Shown: piece by piece, positions 48,801 through 52,729 of the stretch
How positions within the stretch are numbered: position 1 is the stretch's first letter
Layout of the letters: every line of letters starts with the position of its first letter
Origin: Endomychus coccineus
Lineage: Eukaryota > Arthropoda > Insecta > Coleoptera > Endomychidae
Assembly: GCA_958510875.1 (NCBI GenBank)
Contig: OY294070.1
Coordinates: 9,610,001-9,674,000, forward strand
Direction: 5' to 3'
DNA length: 64,000 bases
Translations under genes and position numbers: made by a program
Notes under the pieces: generated by a model
Database searches by the model: none
What the model was told of the DNA's origin: nothing
Seen by the model: the letters and a program-made list of their open reading frames with translations, nothing else

Positions 48801-48915
48801 TTTCCAAGGCCAGCTACTGTCCAGACCGTCCAAGGGATGCCTGGAACCGTCTGGTGAAGATAGTAGTCGAGTTGCGGAGAGCTGATGACTGACACCACCA
48901 CCACCACCACCAGCA
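7226..48915 (-). CDS. RAPSN: Rapsyn, acetylcholine-receptor-clustering scaffold (10 exons, start codon missing)
   Basis: Exons on the minus strand are 48915-48675, 45885-45734, 23930-23808, 20218-20035, 15977-15850, 15446-15374, 14227-14129, 11520-11329, 9792-9593 and 7409-7226. All have GT-AG borders and join in phase to 524 codons plus TAA. The product is a TPR superhelix (from about residue 81 to 430) followed by a RING-H2 finger with all eight ligands: C-x2-C-x15-C-x-H-x2-H-x2-C-x14-C-x2-C from about residue 438. Human rapsyn has the same order ([8 protein letters not shown]-like first TPR, SYLNLAR motif, C-terminal CGLCGE RING) in 412 residues; this protein has about 80 extra residues at its N terminus. 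Rapsyn links nicotinic receptors to the cytoskeleton at postsynaptic membranes, and its RING has E3 ligase activity in mouse. The first exon found has no in-frame ATG, so the start and any myristoylation signal lie upstream. Introns are unusually large and full of transposons. Confidence 0.95.
7545..9420 (-). mobile_element. Degenerate LINE with restriction-like endonuclease (R2-like group)
   Basis: In minus-strand order I see reverse transcriptase pieces near 9400-9100 (LGPLLFNISLLPFS, then FYMDDLKLYVSREKNLHQA in place of the catalytic A/YADD box). A connector follows at 9162-8680 (FGVMKWTVDEIDRLDKDTRK and a SLHPKSSVSSIYHTRLWRGR-type motif), and then a C-terminal segment at 8128-7750 with VIEFSAPAEKN and KWTKYQDLL, like the PD-(D/E)xK region after the RT in site-specific LINEs. 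Frames shift repeatedly and stops interrupt, so it is dead. It lies in rapsyn intron 9, in the same orientation as the gene. Confidence 0.75.
9593..9792 (-). CDS. RAPSN: Rapsyn exon 9: last helices and start of RING-H2
   Basis: The acceptor TTTGCAG precedes LLVRTIRLRLSRIYAALGDE. The exon then carries the first RING ligands in CGVC and the central LEALPCAHIMHA, which parallels LQALPCSHIFHL of vertebrate rapsyn. The donor is AG/GTAAGA. The exon is 200 bp and ends in phase 2, matching exon 10. Confidence 0.95.
9958..11030 (+). repeat. Dispersed repeat, copy A (shared module)
   Basis: It starts gtgtggcactcggggactgc and ends agctatatgcaatagct. A near-identical copy lies at 32667-33617 with exactly the same ends. 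Near the two ends the sequence agctattgcata is inverted, suggesting short terminal inverted repeats. The central part from about 10206 to 10830 is the module also found at 11760-12370 and, reversed, at 22085-22640. Copy A carries an extra palindromic insertion (10117-10154). No transposase frame; class unknown. Confidence 0.7.
10117..10154. mobile_element. 38-bp perfect palindrome with 8-bp target duplication
   Basis: The insertion is a perfect 38-bp palindrome (half-site catagataactctactac) flanked by the direct repeat gtgacaag at 10109-10116 and 10155-10162. The sister repeat near 32811 lacks the palindrome. This behaves like an extremely small foldback insertion of hAT type, whose 8-bp duplication is diagnostic. 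Confidence 0.75.
11329..11520 (-). CDS. RAPSN: Rapsyn exon 8: TPR repeats
   Basis: Exactly 64 codons beginning KAFRQYETAMGSAAAMGD and ending VAGSVGAK before a GTTAGC donor. It corresponds to the RYDSAMSIMTEIGNR region of vertebrate rapsyn. The Cys-containing KICNCRPLEFNTRLLE stretch lies here. Confidence 0.93.
11622..12568. mobile_element. TA-flanked element with about 75-bp inverted repeats carrying the module
   Basis: It opens ccgggatgtcaaaaattatc and closes with the reverse complement, each end next to a TA dinucleotide (11620-11621, 12569-12570), as in Tc1/mariner-type elements. The arms match for about 75-80 bp (the right arm has a 5-7 bp insertion). The interior holds the module shared with 10.2, 22.3 and 32.9 kb. 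A 97-codon frame from 12141 begins MDIYRKKKGGRARSDTE; it is basic and resembles the start of a protein, but I do not recognise it. Confidence 0.75.
12800..13545 (-). mobile_element. Jockey-like LINE fragment (end of reverse transcriptase)
   Basis: On the minus strand the RT tail can be read: a YADE box near 13490, NPEKTEM, then KHLGVVLDWKLSWKEHL at about 13271-13215. This is the conserved NPxKT and K-LGV-LD-L-W block after the RT palm in jockey/R1-type LINEs. Frames are broken and the 3' part is scrambled. It is in rapsyn intron 8, same sense as the gene. Confidence 0.7.
14129..14227 (-). CDS. RAPSN: Rapsyn exon 7: TPR repeat
   Basis: 33 codons, EATRLALVSGDQATYARSIR then IMGDIYRKKLDIN, between a CTACAG-like acceptor (ttgtag) and GTGAGT donor. 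It reads as the two helices of one TPR and joins exons 6 and 8 without phase change. Confidence 0.9.
14334..14790 (-). mobile_element. Jockey-like LINE fragment (reverse transcriptase palm)
   Basis: The minus strand reads SPRLFTIFTHYIPKTVYTEL followed by RQYADDVGILAR, the catalytic YADD box, then AIEELGECYSKWRIKVNLEE, spread over three frames. The 14334-14410 end resembles a lone piece at 31178-31245, probably the element's 3' end. Confidence 0.75.
14800..15330 (-). mobile_element. Second LINE fragment (reverse transcriptase)
   Basis: The minus-strand frame 15017-14808 reads YLLNRMQCVRIKNTISEYKT, FGIPHGKILGPILSNIYVN and SVISFVNDTAILHLGEN, i.e. the GxPQG and (A/V)DD blocks of a non-LTR RT with PQG to PHG and ADD to VND changes. 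The catalytic motif is damaged. Lies between rapsyn exons 6 and 7. Confidence 0.75.
15374..15446 (-). CDS. RAPSN: Rapsyn exon 6: TPR repeat (short exon)
   Basis: A 73-bp exon reading AALLQMSSSLRKQGELGDAQ and DYCS, with a TTTGCAG acceptor and GTACGT donor. It was found by continuity of the TPR pattern and by phase; it is too short to show as a long open frame. Confidence 0.88.
15850..15977 (-). CDS. RAPSN: Rapsyn exon 5: TPR repeat
   Basis: The 128-bp exon encodes VYVSLSELFSRLQDADTSAK and ASKAYDLSRSLQLGDLNSRH. It corresponds to the [20 protein letters not shown] region in the vertebrate protein. AG/GTAAGC donor; phase matches exons 4 and 6. Confidence 0.92.
16420..17376. mobile_element. Inverted-repeat element next to the intact-ended mariner
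   Basis: The segment 16420-16650 matches the reverse complement of about 17130-17374 (shared strings such as ctacaagatg, cagaaaccatca, acctggattttttattcca and cgcttcgatgt). Between the arms, 16830-17110 (plus) reads as a decayed LINE RNase H-like piece (LGTLATEFQTKIVAITT). The right arm runs directly into the TA before the mariner at 17377. Confidence 0.55.
17377..19553 (+). mobile_element. Full-length Tc1/mariner-like transposon with about 500-bp TIRs
   Basis: Both ends read cagggtgttccatctcagac in inverted orientation and abut TA target dinucleotides (17375-17376, 19554-19555). The inverted repeats extend about 500 bp (17377-17877 and 19058-19553), far longer than classical mariner ends. 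The right repeat overlaps the last 16 or so codons of the transposase. The element is 2177 bp and lies in rapsyn intron 4. Confidence 0.92.
18041..19107 (+). pseudogene. Mariner-type transposase (DUF4817/DDE_3 type), one frameshift
   Basis: The start is ATG at 18041 (MVYTLQERVELVSLHYQNQN), followed by a helix-turn-helix region (RQLSAASGISQSNVFRIL) and a DDE_3-type catalytic core. The likely triad Asp residues are in FFSDECTF, HFQQDGAPPHY and WPARSPDLNPLDFF, the last two separated by 36 residues. The C terminus is GGQFEHLI. The frame breaks once, at 18639-18654, where the 8-mer ttggacct is repeated in tandem. Total length is 1067 nt; without the extra 8 nt it would be 353 codons including the stop. 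No other stop or shift is seen, so inactivation is recent. Confidence 0.9.
20035..20218 (-). CDS. RAPSN: Rapsyn exon 4: TPR repeats
   Basis: The 184-bp exon encodes ALAYARHSLYNECEQC, AGHVHLTVGSVYLELAGF and KALDSFQHAHRIAQAI, paralleling the GLSVFQKALESFEKALRYA helices of vertebrate rapsyn. TTTCAG acceptor and CAG/GTGAGA donor. Confidence 0.94.
20476..20517 (-). ncRNA. Degenerate hammerhead ribozyme relic
   Basis: The minus strand has CTGATGA (20511-20505), a 3-bp stem II GCC/GGC with a CAAGAA loop, then GAA (20492-20490). Core residues are intact and stem I can form about five pairs (including one G-U). The stem III and cleavage-site side reads ACAGCTACC instead of ACAGCTGTC, so the 15.1-16.1 pair is lost. 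It is probably inactive or weak. It lies about 290 nt upstream of rapsyn exon 4, gene sense. Confidence 0.6.
20585..20780 (+). mobile_element. Mariner 5'-end fragment
   Basis: The stretch from acaagggcaaggtgaaaagt through gacacccatcgaaagcaagc to the start of a transposase frame matches the segment at 51805-51985, the 5' part of another mariner remnant. Only the end and the first codons survive. Confidence 0.65.
20958..21185 (+). mobile_element. Gypsy-type LTR retrotransposon remnant (integrase C terminus)
   Basis: The plus strand reads FKVGDKVHMTNNPKNKLER and LYKGPLTVLEEI: the small barrel (GPY/F-like module) at the end of Gypsy integrases. A frameshift follows, then a tail with VCLPITQLW. 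No LTR was identified. Confidence 0.6.
21424..23375. mobile_element. 1.95 kb element with about 0.6 kb inverted repeats enclosing the shared module
   Basis: The left arm 21424-22060 pairs with the right arm 22720-23375 (outer strings attagtggagtaaatctg; inner strings ccggtctatgttggccattt). Between the arms, 22085-22640 is the reverse complement of the module in the 10.2, 11.8 and 32.9 kb repeats, including a decayed MDIYRKKKGRRARSDT start. No transposase seen. It occupies rapsyn intron 3. Confidence 0.8.
23808..23930 (-). CDS. RAPSN: Rapsyn exon 3: TPR repeat with SYLNLAR motif
   Basis: The 123-bp exon encodes DALEYAHRQLFISEELDNP and AESYLNLARAHQRLGGLER. The SYLNLAR string is identical to vertebrate rapsyn. 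Its acceptor (TTCCAG) lies about 240 nt downstream, in gene sense, of the hammerhead ribozyme motif in intron 2. Confidence 0.95.
24035..24665. mobile_element. Inverted dimer of a hammerhead-bearing repeat
   Basis: The string agaattagaaacaaat opens the left arm at 24035, and its reverse complement ends the matching arm at 24531; both arms continue with tatactcattta and ctttctagttcagatcgatc. A further partial copy in plus orientation follows to 24665 (gacgccatctggtgcag, gtgtctggaactatgagttt). The left unit holds a full hammerhead motif on its minus strand. The layout suggests two head-to-head copies of a small ribozyme-containing retroelement. Confidence 0.7.
24151..24218 (-). ncRNA. Hammerhead self-cleaving ribozyme (type I), complete
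   Basis: Read on the minus strand: outer stem I CAAACTTA (24218-24211) pairs with TAAGTTTG (24158-24151). An internal loop CTC/TA follows, then inner stem I GTTCCA/TGGAAC (24207-24202 with 24166-24161). The core is CTGATGA (24201-24195); stem II is GCTC/GAGC (24194-24191 with 24182-24179) with an 8-nt loop, then GAA (24178-24176). Stem III is the palindrome ACAGCTGT (24175-24168), and C17 is at 24167. All conserved residues are present. Predicted cleavage falls between 24167 and 24166. The loopless stem III suggests cleavage mainly as a dimer, as known for hammerheads in Penelope-like and other small retroelements. Confidence 0.9.
25026..26494. mobile_element. Inverted-repeat element with internal minisatellite
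   Basis: The left arm 25026-25300 matches the reverse complement of 26215-26494 (shared strings gatcgaattttttactggca, cagatcagcaaattgcatga, ctggccaatttt). Between them lies a tandem array. Part of one repeat unit is also present in inverted orientation at 26085-26215, next to the right arm. No transposase is seen. It lies in rapsyn intron 2. Confidence 0.85.
25545..26090 (+). repeat. 142-bp minisatellite array, about four units
   Basis: Units starting near 25554, 25696, 25838 and 25980 repeat with a 142-bp period and very high identity (shared strings ggtcgctcaacacgaattca and gctcagacgctcctggggca). Because 142 is not a multiple of 3, successive units change frame, yet reading frames stay open across several units. 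I take these frames as a by-product of base composition, not as a protein. Confidence 0.9.
26495..28267. other. Intronic stretch with no feature recognised
   Basis: Part of rapsyn intron 2. No exon or transposon coding remnant was recognised. A short motif near 26675-26730 (ggtagcccagtttcgag, catccatcttcag) recurs near 28395-28450 and suggests old dispersed repeats. Confidence 0.3.
28268..28318. repeat. Alternating purine-pyrimidine tract
   Basis: A TG run followed by tgcacgtgcatgtgtgcatg and gcgcccgcg gives about 45 bp of nearly unbroken purine-pyrimidine alternation, a sequence type able to adopt Z-DNA. No coding role. Confidence 0.6.
28800..29180 (-). mobile_element. LINE fragment (after the RT palm)
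   Basis: The minus-strand frame 29111-28830 reads RGLKSPVLNGVGIPIVEEAK, YLGFIINHKLSWIQHLQKTI, then MSTWLYTRVIEPMIAYDSMVW. This is the thumb region typical of RNase H-bearing I-group LINEs; the RT fragment at 44.3-45.18 kb (plus) may be the same family. Truncated on both sides. Confidence 0.75.
29185..30070 (-). mobile_element. Jockey-like LINE fragment, family B (reverse transcriptase)
   Basis: The minus strand shows NNYRPIASVISKVMEKAIN (about 30030-29975), then CFHINDLLVVTICPVHSFAD with FADDGTL as catalytic box (about 29710-29640), NEDLATILKWGSGNLV, and a thumb with YKAQIRPLLEYCSHDW. Several frameshifts and stops. Other pieces of the same family lie at 35.5, 36.9, 40.1 and 41.6 kb. Confidence 0.78.
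30071..32666. other. Intronic stretch with few recognisable features
   Basis: No exon recognised. 31178-31245 resembles the 3' end of the LINE at 14334-14410 (shared aagccattact / aagccgttact and a following ttactttgttt-like string), so it is probably a lone LINE tail. The rest is AT-rich and unassigned. Confidence 0.3.
32667..33617 (+). repeat. Dispersed repeat, copy D (shared module)
   Basis: Near-identical to 9958-11030 over its length, with the same start (gtgtggcactcggggactgc) and end (agctatatgcaatagct), but lacking the palindromic insertion and about 35 bp of the central part. Same orientation, 22.7 kb away, in rapsyn intron 2. The unrelated flanks show that the shared limits are real element ends. 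Confidence 0.75.
33767..33800. repeat. (AG)n microsatellite
   Basis: A long uninterrupted dinucleotide run; a likely polymorphic marker in rapsyn intron 2. Confidence 0.9.
33801..35479. other. Unassigned intronic sequence, part probably LINE 5' region
   Basis: No exon recognised. The part 34620-35160 is richer in G+C than its surroundings and contains degenerate repeats around gtgaacact and gaaccgc. It immediately precedes a plus-strand LINE fragment, so it could be that element's 5' portion. Confidence 0.3.
35480..36095 (+). mobile_element. Jockey-like LINE fragment, family B (thumb and C terminus)
   Basis: The plus strand reads NMMMSGTTISMKSSISMLGI then ILSWDDHVRSIAKTASQQL and a C-terminal tail near HHERFQIGGPTKLHFSIEQ. 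Homologous to the 29.2-30.1 kb fragment. Several frameshifts. Confidence 0.7.
36100..36710 (-). mobile_element. LINE fragment with RNase H
   Basis: The minus-strand frame 36703-36422 reads VNSKIVWDCLKTLQELGSQN and AWFSDHTGFKDNEEAD, corresponding to the WVPGHxGxxGNExAD box of LINE RNase H domains, here with WVPGH changed to WFSDH, so the catalytic His is retained but its context is decayed. Frames degrade to the left. Confidence 0.7.
36815..37375 (+). mobile_element. Jockey-like LINE fragment, family B (second plus copy)
   Basis: The plus strand reads EELETWQQFRNGYLMKFNAT, KTQGCIFFRKADLQIPNMMM and ESSISM, the segment directly after the FADD box, then a C-terminal tail RLFHHERFKIG. Diverged from the 35.5 kb copy; frames broken. 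Confidence 0.7.
37390..39055 (-). mobile_element. LOA-like LINE, 5'-truncated (RT, RNase H, C-terminal Cys motif)
   Basis: In minus-strand order: RT block VVQTTATRGCPQGGSPLLWC and VAQTYTDDLVGV (TYTDD in place of AYADD) at 39045-38749; a connector with SPLVTYAAVV; an RNase H-like stretch containing GSQGTVELKGNE near 37870; and a C-terminal LTGHCRLNKDLHVIGIADD and ICGRYEEVVETASHILLEC near 37610-37500. The order RT, RNase H, CCHC-like tail fits the LOA/R1/I group. Multiple frameshifts. It lies in rapsyn intron 2 in gene sense. Confidence 0.78.
39056..39974. other. No recognisable feature
   Basis: AT-rich intronic sequence between LINE fragments; no exon or repeat recognised. Confidence 0.3.
39975..40290 (-). 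mobile_element. Jockey-like LINE fragment, family B (C terminus)
   Basis: The minus strand reads SIFYRYFHGLCRSEISSVV then TRRAQTSHPCIIKLETCRF and FFYRTAKLGTLYLVRSLS, the conserved tail of the family B ORF2. One open frame of 96 codons; truncated upstream. Confidence 0.75.
40303..40922 (-). mobile_element. 620-bp hAT-type MITE with perfect 8-bp target duplication
   Basis: The termini catagacctatcatcctaag and, inverted, catagacctattatcctaag form about 25-bp inverted repeats. The direct repeat gcattaat flanks the element exactly (40295-40302 and 40923-40930). It inserted into a unit of the neighbouring tandem repeat. A second, inverted and degraded copy is at 5979-6578. No transposase frame. 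Confidence 0.88.
40931..41520. repeat. Tandem repeat, period about 311 bp, roughly two units
   Basis: Strings such as gagaaattcgattctatcat, atgcaatataaaat, atcccatagaacaagttcca and aaaatagtgaattt recur about 311 bp apart, with a third partial unit left of the MITE at 40232-40302 (the array is interrupted by the 40303-40922 MITE). No coding content. Confidence 0.7.
41419..41990 (-). mobile_element. Jockey-like LINE fragment, family B (RT fingers)
   Basis: The minus strand shows GPNGIPPVVLKECAPEL near 41975-41920, QLKSNQYQKKERRSYLIIIL, AISKVVKKAINQYLERSKIV and RQNGLRQQISTGHLLSYIT, the first RT blocks (GPDGIPP, V-P-K, NYRPI, RQ-GFR). Frames broken; followed by a piece with the palm region at 41640-41560. 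Confidence 0.7.
41991..43084. other. No recognisable feature
   Basis: Intronic sequence without a supported exon or element; possibly more decayed LINE near 42060-42370. Confidence 0.3.
43174..44076 (+). mobile_element. 5'-truncated LINE insertion with poly(A) and 6-bp TSD
   Basis: The insert ends in nine A residues and is bounded by gtcaca at 43168-43173 and 44077-44082. It encodes an RNase H domain (DEQIHILTDSQAALKAMRS, SSLVWICKKIKTL, KLIWVPGH) and a Cys-His tail (TGHVPVKGHLNKMGQYNGD, CRLCGKDTETVTHILC). Stops and shifts occur, but it is among the better preserved LINEs here. Target-primed insertion explains all of its borders. Confidence 0.85.
44081..44148 (-). ncRNA. Inactivated hammerhead ribozyme relic
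   Basis: Same layout as 24151-24218: outer stem strand CAAACTTA/TAAGTTTG side at 44081-44088, inner stem I GTTCCA/TGGAAC intact, stem III ACAGCTGT and C17 intact. The core has CTGATCA instead of CTGATGA (G8 to C) and GGA instead of GAA (A13 to G). G8 and A13 are essential in characterised hammerheads, so no cleavage is expected. Confidence 0.75.
44321..45180 (+). mobile_element. LINE fragment (reverse transcriptase)
   Basis: The plus strand reads HKSPGEYRVYPITLQKGQ (KSPGxDGI-like), a QYAYQPGKSTGLAL block, GRGCPQGAVLSP-like GCPQGAVLSP at about 44940, and YCLGYANDLASIEIG (YADD changed to YAND), then a thumb start near NKWCQQEELAVKP. Related to the 28.8-29.2 kb family. Catalytic Asp lost; frames broken. 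Confidence 0.75.
45181..45733. other. No recognised feature besides an orphan frame
   Basis: A 98-codon minus-strand frame (45482-45186) is rich in Ile, Leu, Lys and Asn and resembles nothing I know. Rapsyn exon 2 follows at 45734. Confidence 0.25.
45734..45885 (-). CDS. RAPSN: Rapsyn exon 2: first TPR
   Basis: The exon begins VEQGVKLYNQHKQQQAVRKW and ends LLGYLYQAYIDWGKY before AG/GTAAGC. It parallels [20 protein letters not shown] and the LGCLVTAHSEMGRYKE segment of vertebrate rapsyn. It is separated from exon 3 by a 21.8 kb intron. Confidence 0.94.
46103..47950 (-). mobile_element. hAT transposon remnant, 1848 bp, with perfect 8-bp TSD
   Basis: Both ends begin cagtggcggctc in inverted orientation; the right end continues with a local inverted repeat around gaggaggctgagcctcc. 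The 8-mer ctgtattg flanks it at 46095-46102 and 47951-47958. The minus-strand interior encodes a ZMYM/hAT-type transposase relic, including the 129-codon frame 47149-46760 (LKHLIGKISSF, PPAKRRKTYN) and a decayed dimerisation region near 46560-46410. It inserted between rapsyn exons 1 and 2. Confidence 0.88.
48194..48601 (+). pseudogene. Pogo/jerky-type transposase, C-terminal remnant
   Basis: The plus strand reads FKPLKV-like YKPLKVYIKDFMDA, then SHPGLTMTIYDLLAIV, and after a frameshift GGFKVSGVLPFNRGVLGDYE, YAPASDTYRPMP and a Ser/Pro tail ending NNQQ. This matches the end of DDE_1 (pogo) transposases, where a GF..TGIxPFxR motif is followed by D-F-APS. The catalytic residues lie upstream and are absent. 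Confidence 0.7.
48675..48915 (-). CDS. RAPSN: Rapsyn exon 1 (first located): N-terminal extension
   Basis: The exon is open from a TTTCAG acceptor at 48916 to an AAG/GTACGT donor. It starts with a run of Gly codons from a (GGT)n tract, then LSATRLLSSPDG and FTWGCFRACRARIHHRIAKR directly before VEQGVKLY of exon 2. The Cys/Arg-rich segment is absent from human rapsyn. No ATG occurs in this frame, so an upstream coding exon is needed; the frame is supported by the phase match and the two strong splice sites. Confidence 0.75.
48891..48912. repeat. (CCA)n microsatellite inside rapsyn exon
   Basis: A perfect trinucleotide run on the plus strand, read as GGT (Gly) codons on the minus strand at the start of the first located rapsyn exon. 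It is liable to length variation in the protein. Confidence 0.8.
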
Positions 48916-51789
48916 CTGAAACAGAAGAGAGTCTATATTATTCTCCATGAAATATCTATGGTTTGGACTTTTACGTAGTGTAAAATCATTTTATCTTTCG
49001 AAAATTGGAGATTTAAACTCAAATTTGCCCATAACTTGTAACACTTAACTTACAAATAATGCTGACCAATTGTTTTACTACACATGGCATTCTCAAAGCC
49101 AGGACTTGTCAACTAAAGCTAAACATAAAATTATATCCTCAAATTAGAAATCATCATAAAAATTAAGAAACCTCACAAAGATACTTGTGCCCAATGCAAT
49201 AGGCTTCAAATGCTTATCAAAAATTAGAAAGGTGCAGTCGTCGAAGAATTCAAAAATAAATTGCAAGATCACTAGGTGTAGGCTATGATAAGACAATGTC
49301 TGCGAAAGAGAAGACCCGCTATTGCTTCTACAAACGACAGCTCTGGGTGTTCAATTTCATCATGCGAGAATTAAACTTGAAGCAGTGTTTTTGTTTCATG
49401 TGGCATGAGGCCATCGGAGGGCGAGGAGCAAATCAGATAGCCTCATGTATTTACTAACATTTTAAGAGTACTTCTTTGGATAAGATCTCAAAAATCAATT
49501 AACACTCGGATACATGGCACGTACTTATACTGTTTTCTTTGCTGATGCAATTGAAGCCATCACTATCCGGGTCACACTCATTGGAATGTGACTCGTATCA
49601 TTTAGTCATCAAGAAAAAAAAAAGGATCCTATTCCTATAGAAAATCCTCGAGATTGGGTGCAGTTGCAGTCATGTGGAGTTCTCATTCCTTCCATGTGAC
49701 TGAATTGGCCCGAATGACTTTACTTTTCAGCACTTCTAAGGTAATATTTCAGCCAAAAACTGATATGAGTGGCATCTTGGAGAGATATCAAATGGTTAAG
49801 GTATACTCAGGAAATAAACACAGTAGAATATAAGACTTCTTTATATGAGGGTTAATCGTTTAAAAAGATATCGTTTATGGGAAAAAGAGGTTTGCAACAG
49901 ATACCTGTTATTCCTTTATCTTTATCTTTATCAGTTCCAATAGCAGATGAAAAGAAAAAAAATCTCCTGTAAATGCTTTCCTATGTTGATGCAGCTTTCC
50001 ATCCATTTTACAAAAATCTATTTGCAAAGTCCACGGTAGCTATTGACGCAATAATAAGTGATGAGAGTGCAAGTGAACAAACAATAATAATGTTATTATC
50101 TTTAATATTTTTGACGCTTTAAACCTCGTTTTTATTGTAAAAGGGTACAAGTCCTTTTTTCTGATTAAATGAAATATGTAAAATGGTATATGTTAGATTT
50201 TTTTTCTGCCTGAAGCATGTTGAAGAAATTTGGATAGCACAGCCCGGATGAAGTGTTTTTGAACTATTGATTATCATAATAATTAAAAAAATTGTTTAAA
50301 AATTCCTAGTGAATAAATTTTGTACTTATACCCTTTCCCCCGCCGGACAGCCAATTGTCTACACAATTAATAACAATTAATTATAAAACATACTTACTAT
50401 CGCAAAAATTCCTGAGAATGCAGACTTTCCCAAGACATTTCTATCCTTAATTGTCTATTAACTATTAGTTTTAAATATCACGAAACTATTTCATACAACG
50501 AATAACCCAATATATTTCGAATGTTCGTTTTTTTATTTCATATATTAATTTTTTATTAACATTCATTTTCGTTGATATAATTTCCATGAAACTTTATATA
50601 TTTTAATGTGAATATTAATATATTGAGTACATCCCCGCTTTCGCGAATTAATTTTTGTGAATCCATATCCGTATTATTTTATATATTTTCAACAATTTAT
50701 AAATATTATTTTTTTATATGTATATTTTAATATGTTTTATTATTTAATTAATTGATTAAATGTATATTTAATTGAATTAAATTAGTTGGTGCTTCATTCT
50801 TTATAGAAATAATTATCCAACTTTTATTATATCTTAAATTAAATTGGTCAATTTAACTAATGTGAGCTTTTGAAAGATTCGAATATAATTCACTATTTAA
50901 TTAATGTTAATTGGTTATAGTTATATGATTTGGAAGTAGGCCAGTTCACTTGGTTTTTGGTTAGAGTTAATTAAAGATTATTTAATAGCTAGTTGAAACA
51001 CAGACGTTGCAGCACCGAACGAATTTGAATTATAAAAATATAAAAAATACAATTATTTACACATATTCGATAAACAGAAACAGCTAACACACCCCTCTTA
51101 TATTGTACAGCAGCATCCCTATGCTTGATCTGTAATCAAATGGTCGAGAATTCTCGTTGCAAGCCGGGTAGGTTCGGGCTCGCCGGGATAACATGAAAAG
51201 AACAACTTTCCGAGTTCCCCTAGACGTTAGCGATGGAAGTTTTAAATCCGCAACAAGTAAGAAAACCGTGTTTCTTACTTTGGTTTGCTGAAACTCTCGA
51301 GTGCAGGGATGAACTTGAAGTCCAATTGATTCGCAATAGAAAAAGTAATTATTCGAAAATACATTGGGGAAATGTTCAATTACTTGTTCTATGGATGAAT
51401 TTGCGTTTTATTTTTGTTTTATTGAATGAGTAATTCGATTCGAAGTTACTTTTTAACTTAGTTTTCAATCGCTATATTTGAATTACTCGACGATCCAGGG
51501 TTTGTCGATGGAATGAAATTTAATGGTGACCGAATTGCACGATGGTATAGGAAAGTGCCCAGGTAGTATTACTAAGAAAAAACTTATTAAGTAAATCAAA
51601 TATGCACAAATATACATCACGGATCAAATTATTTTTACACTTGAAACAAGTTAGTTTGATTTATTGTAATTTGACATGCATTTTACTTAATCATAACGTG
51701 AAATCATATTATTTTTATAAGTTTCAATCAACTTTTCCAATTTTACACATCGATAAACATTGTACATTTGTTCACCATGTCGGAGCTGT
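48916..51789. other. Upstream region of rapsyn exon 1, very AT-rich in part
   Basis: No coding exon recognised. 50100-51000 is extremely AT-rich with many TTAAT/ATTAA strings. The missing rapsyn start exon and promoter could lie here or farther right; no confident donor plus ATG combination was found. Confidence 0.3.
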
Positions 51790-51796
51790 TCATTTT

Positions 51797-52695
51797 TATA
51801 TACGAGGGCAAGGTGAAAAGTTCCTGAAAAATAAAACAGATGGCGCCACAACCGAAAATCCCATGTGACATTTGTGATGTACCATCTTTAAATAGAACGC
51901 CTTAAACTTTTCACTGATATGTCATTCAGTTCTCTTTCGACACCCATCGAAAGCAAGCAACCTTGAAGATTTTTTTAAACATGGAAAAAATATGAATTTC
52001 GCGTCTTAATTAAACATTATTTCTTGCAAAGGAAAAAACGTTAGGCAAACCAAAGCATCGCTCCTCGAGTGGTTTACAGATTTCTGGTAGTATGAGGTAG
52101 TACAAAGGACGTCGAACATCTTGGCCGTCCGATTGAGGTTTCAACGCCAGAAATCGTCGACAAAATCCATGGGCATCTCAATCGAACGACACCAAAGAAC
52201 AGTCGAAAGAGTGAACTTGTCCTGGCGAATCGAACCCGAAAAAGGCCAAAGTGGGTTTATAGGCCAACAAAGTCATAGTCACAGTTTTTTGAAATGCACA
52301 CGGTATCGTCCATATCGATTACCTTGAAAAGGGCTAAACGATTAACGGCGTATATCATGCAGAGCTGTTGAATCGACTCGACGCCGATTTGAAGCGAAAA
52401 CGGTCGCATTTGGCAAAGAAAAATGCTCTTCCCCCAAGAAAAATTGCCAAAAATGTGCCACACATTGGTTCATTATCTACCATATTCTCCAGATTTGGCC
52501 CCCTGTGATTTTTATCTATTCTCAAACTTGGAGAAATGGCTCTGCGGAAACAGATTTGTCTGCAACGATGAGGTCATCGCTGAAACAAACGTTTATCTGT
52601 CGTTCTAGCCAGAATGGAGGATTCGGCCCATATATTTGGAGGAAATGTTGCAGATTCAGTGATATAAGTGTCAGGAATCGTCCAGATTATGTTAG
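51797..52695 (+). mobile_element. Mariner (mos-type) remnant with decayed transposase
   Basis: It opens cgagggcaaggtgaaaagtt and carries a mos-type transposase in pieces: GRPIEVSTPEIVDKIHGHL, a KRLTAYIMQ-like segment, then HYLPYSPDLAPCDFYLFSNL with the third Asp in SPDLAPCDFYLF and RFVCNDEVIAE. The second catalytic Asp block (HDNARPH) is destroyed by rearrangement. Dead. Confidence 0.78.
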
Positions 52696-52729
52696 CAAAA
52701 TCCTGCAAATCATGCATCATTCTTCCCTT

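Noticed and set aside
48675..48833. Rapsyn start at the codon at 48833
   Set aside because: That codon is TTG, not ATG, and the frame stays open upstream to a good splice acceptor, so it is internal.
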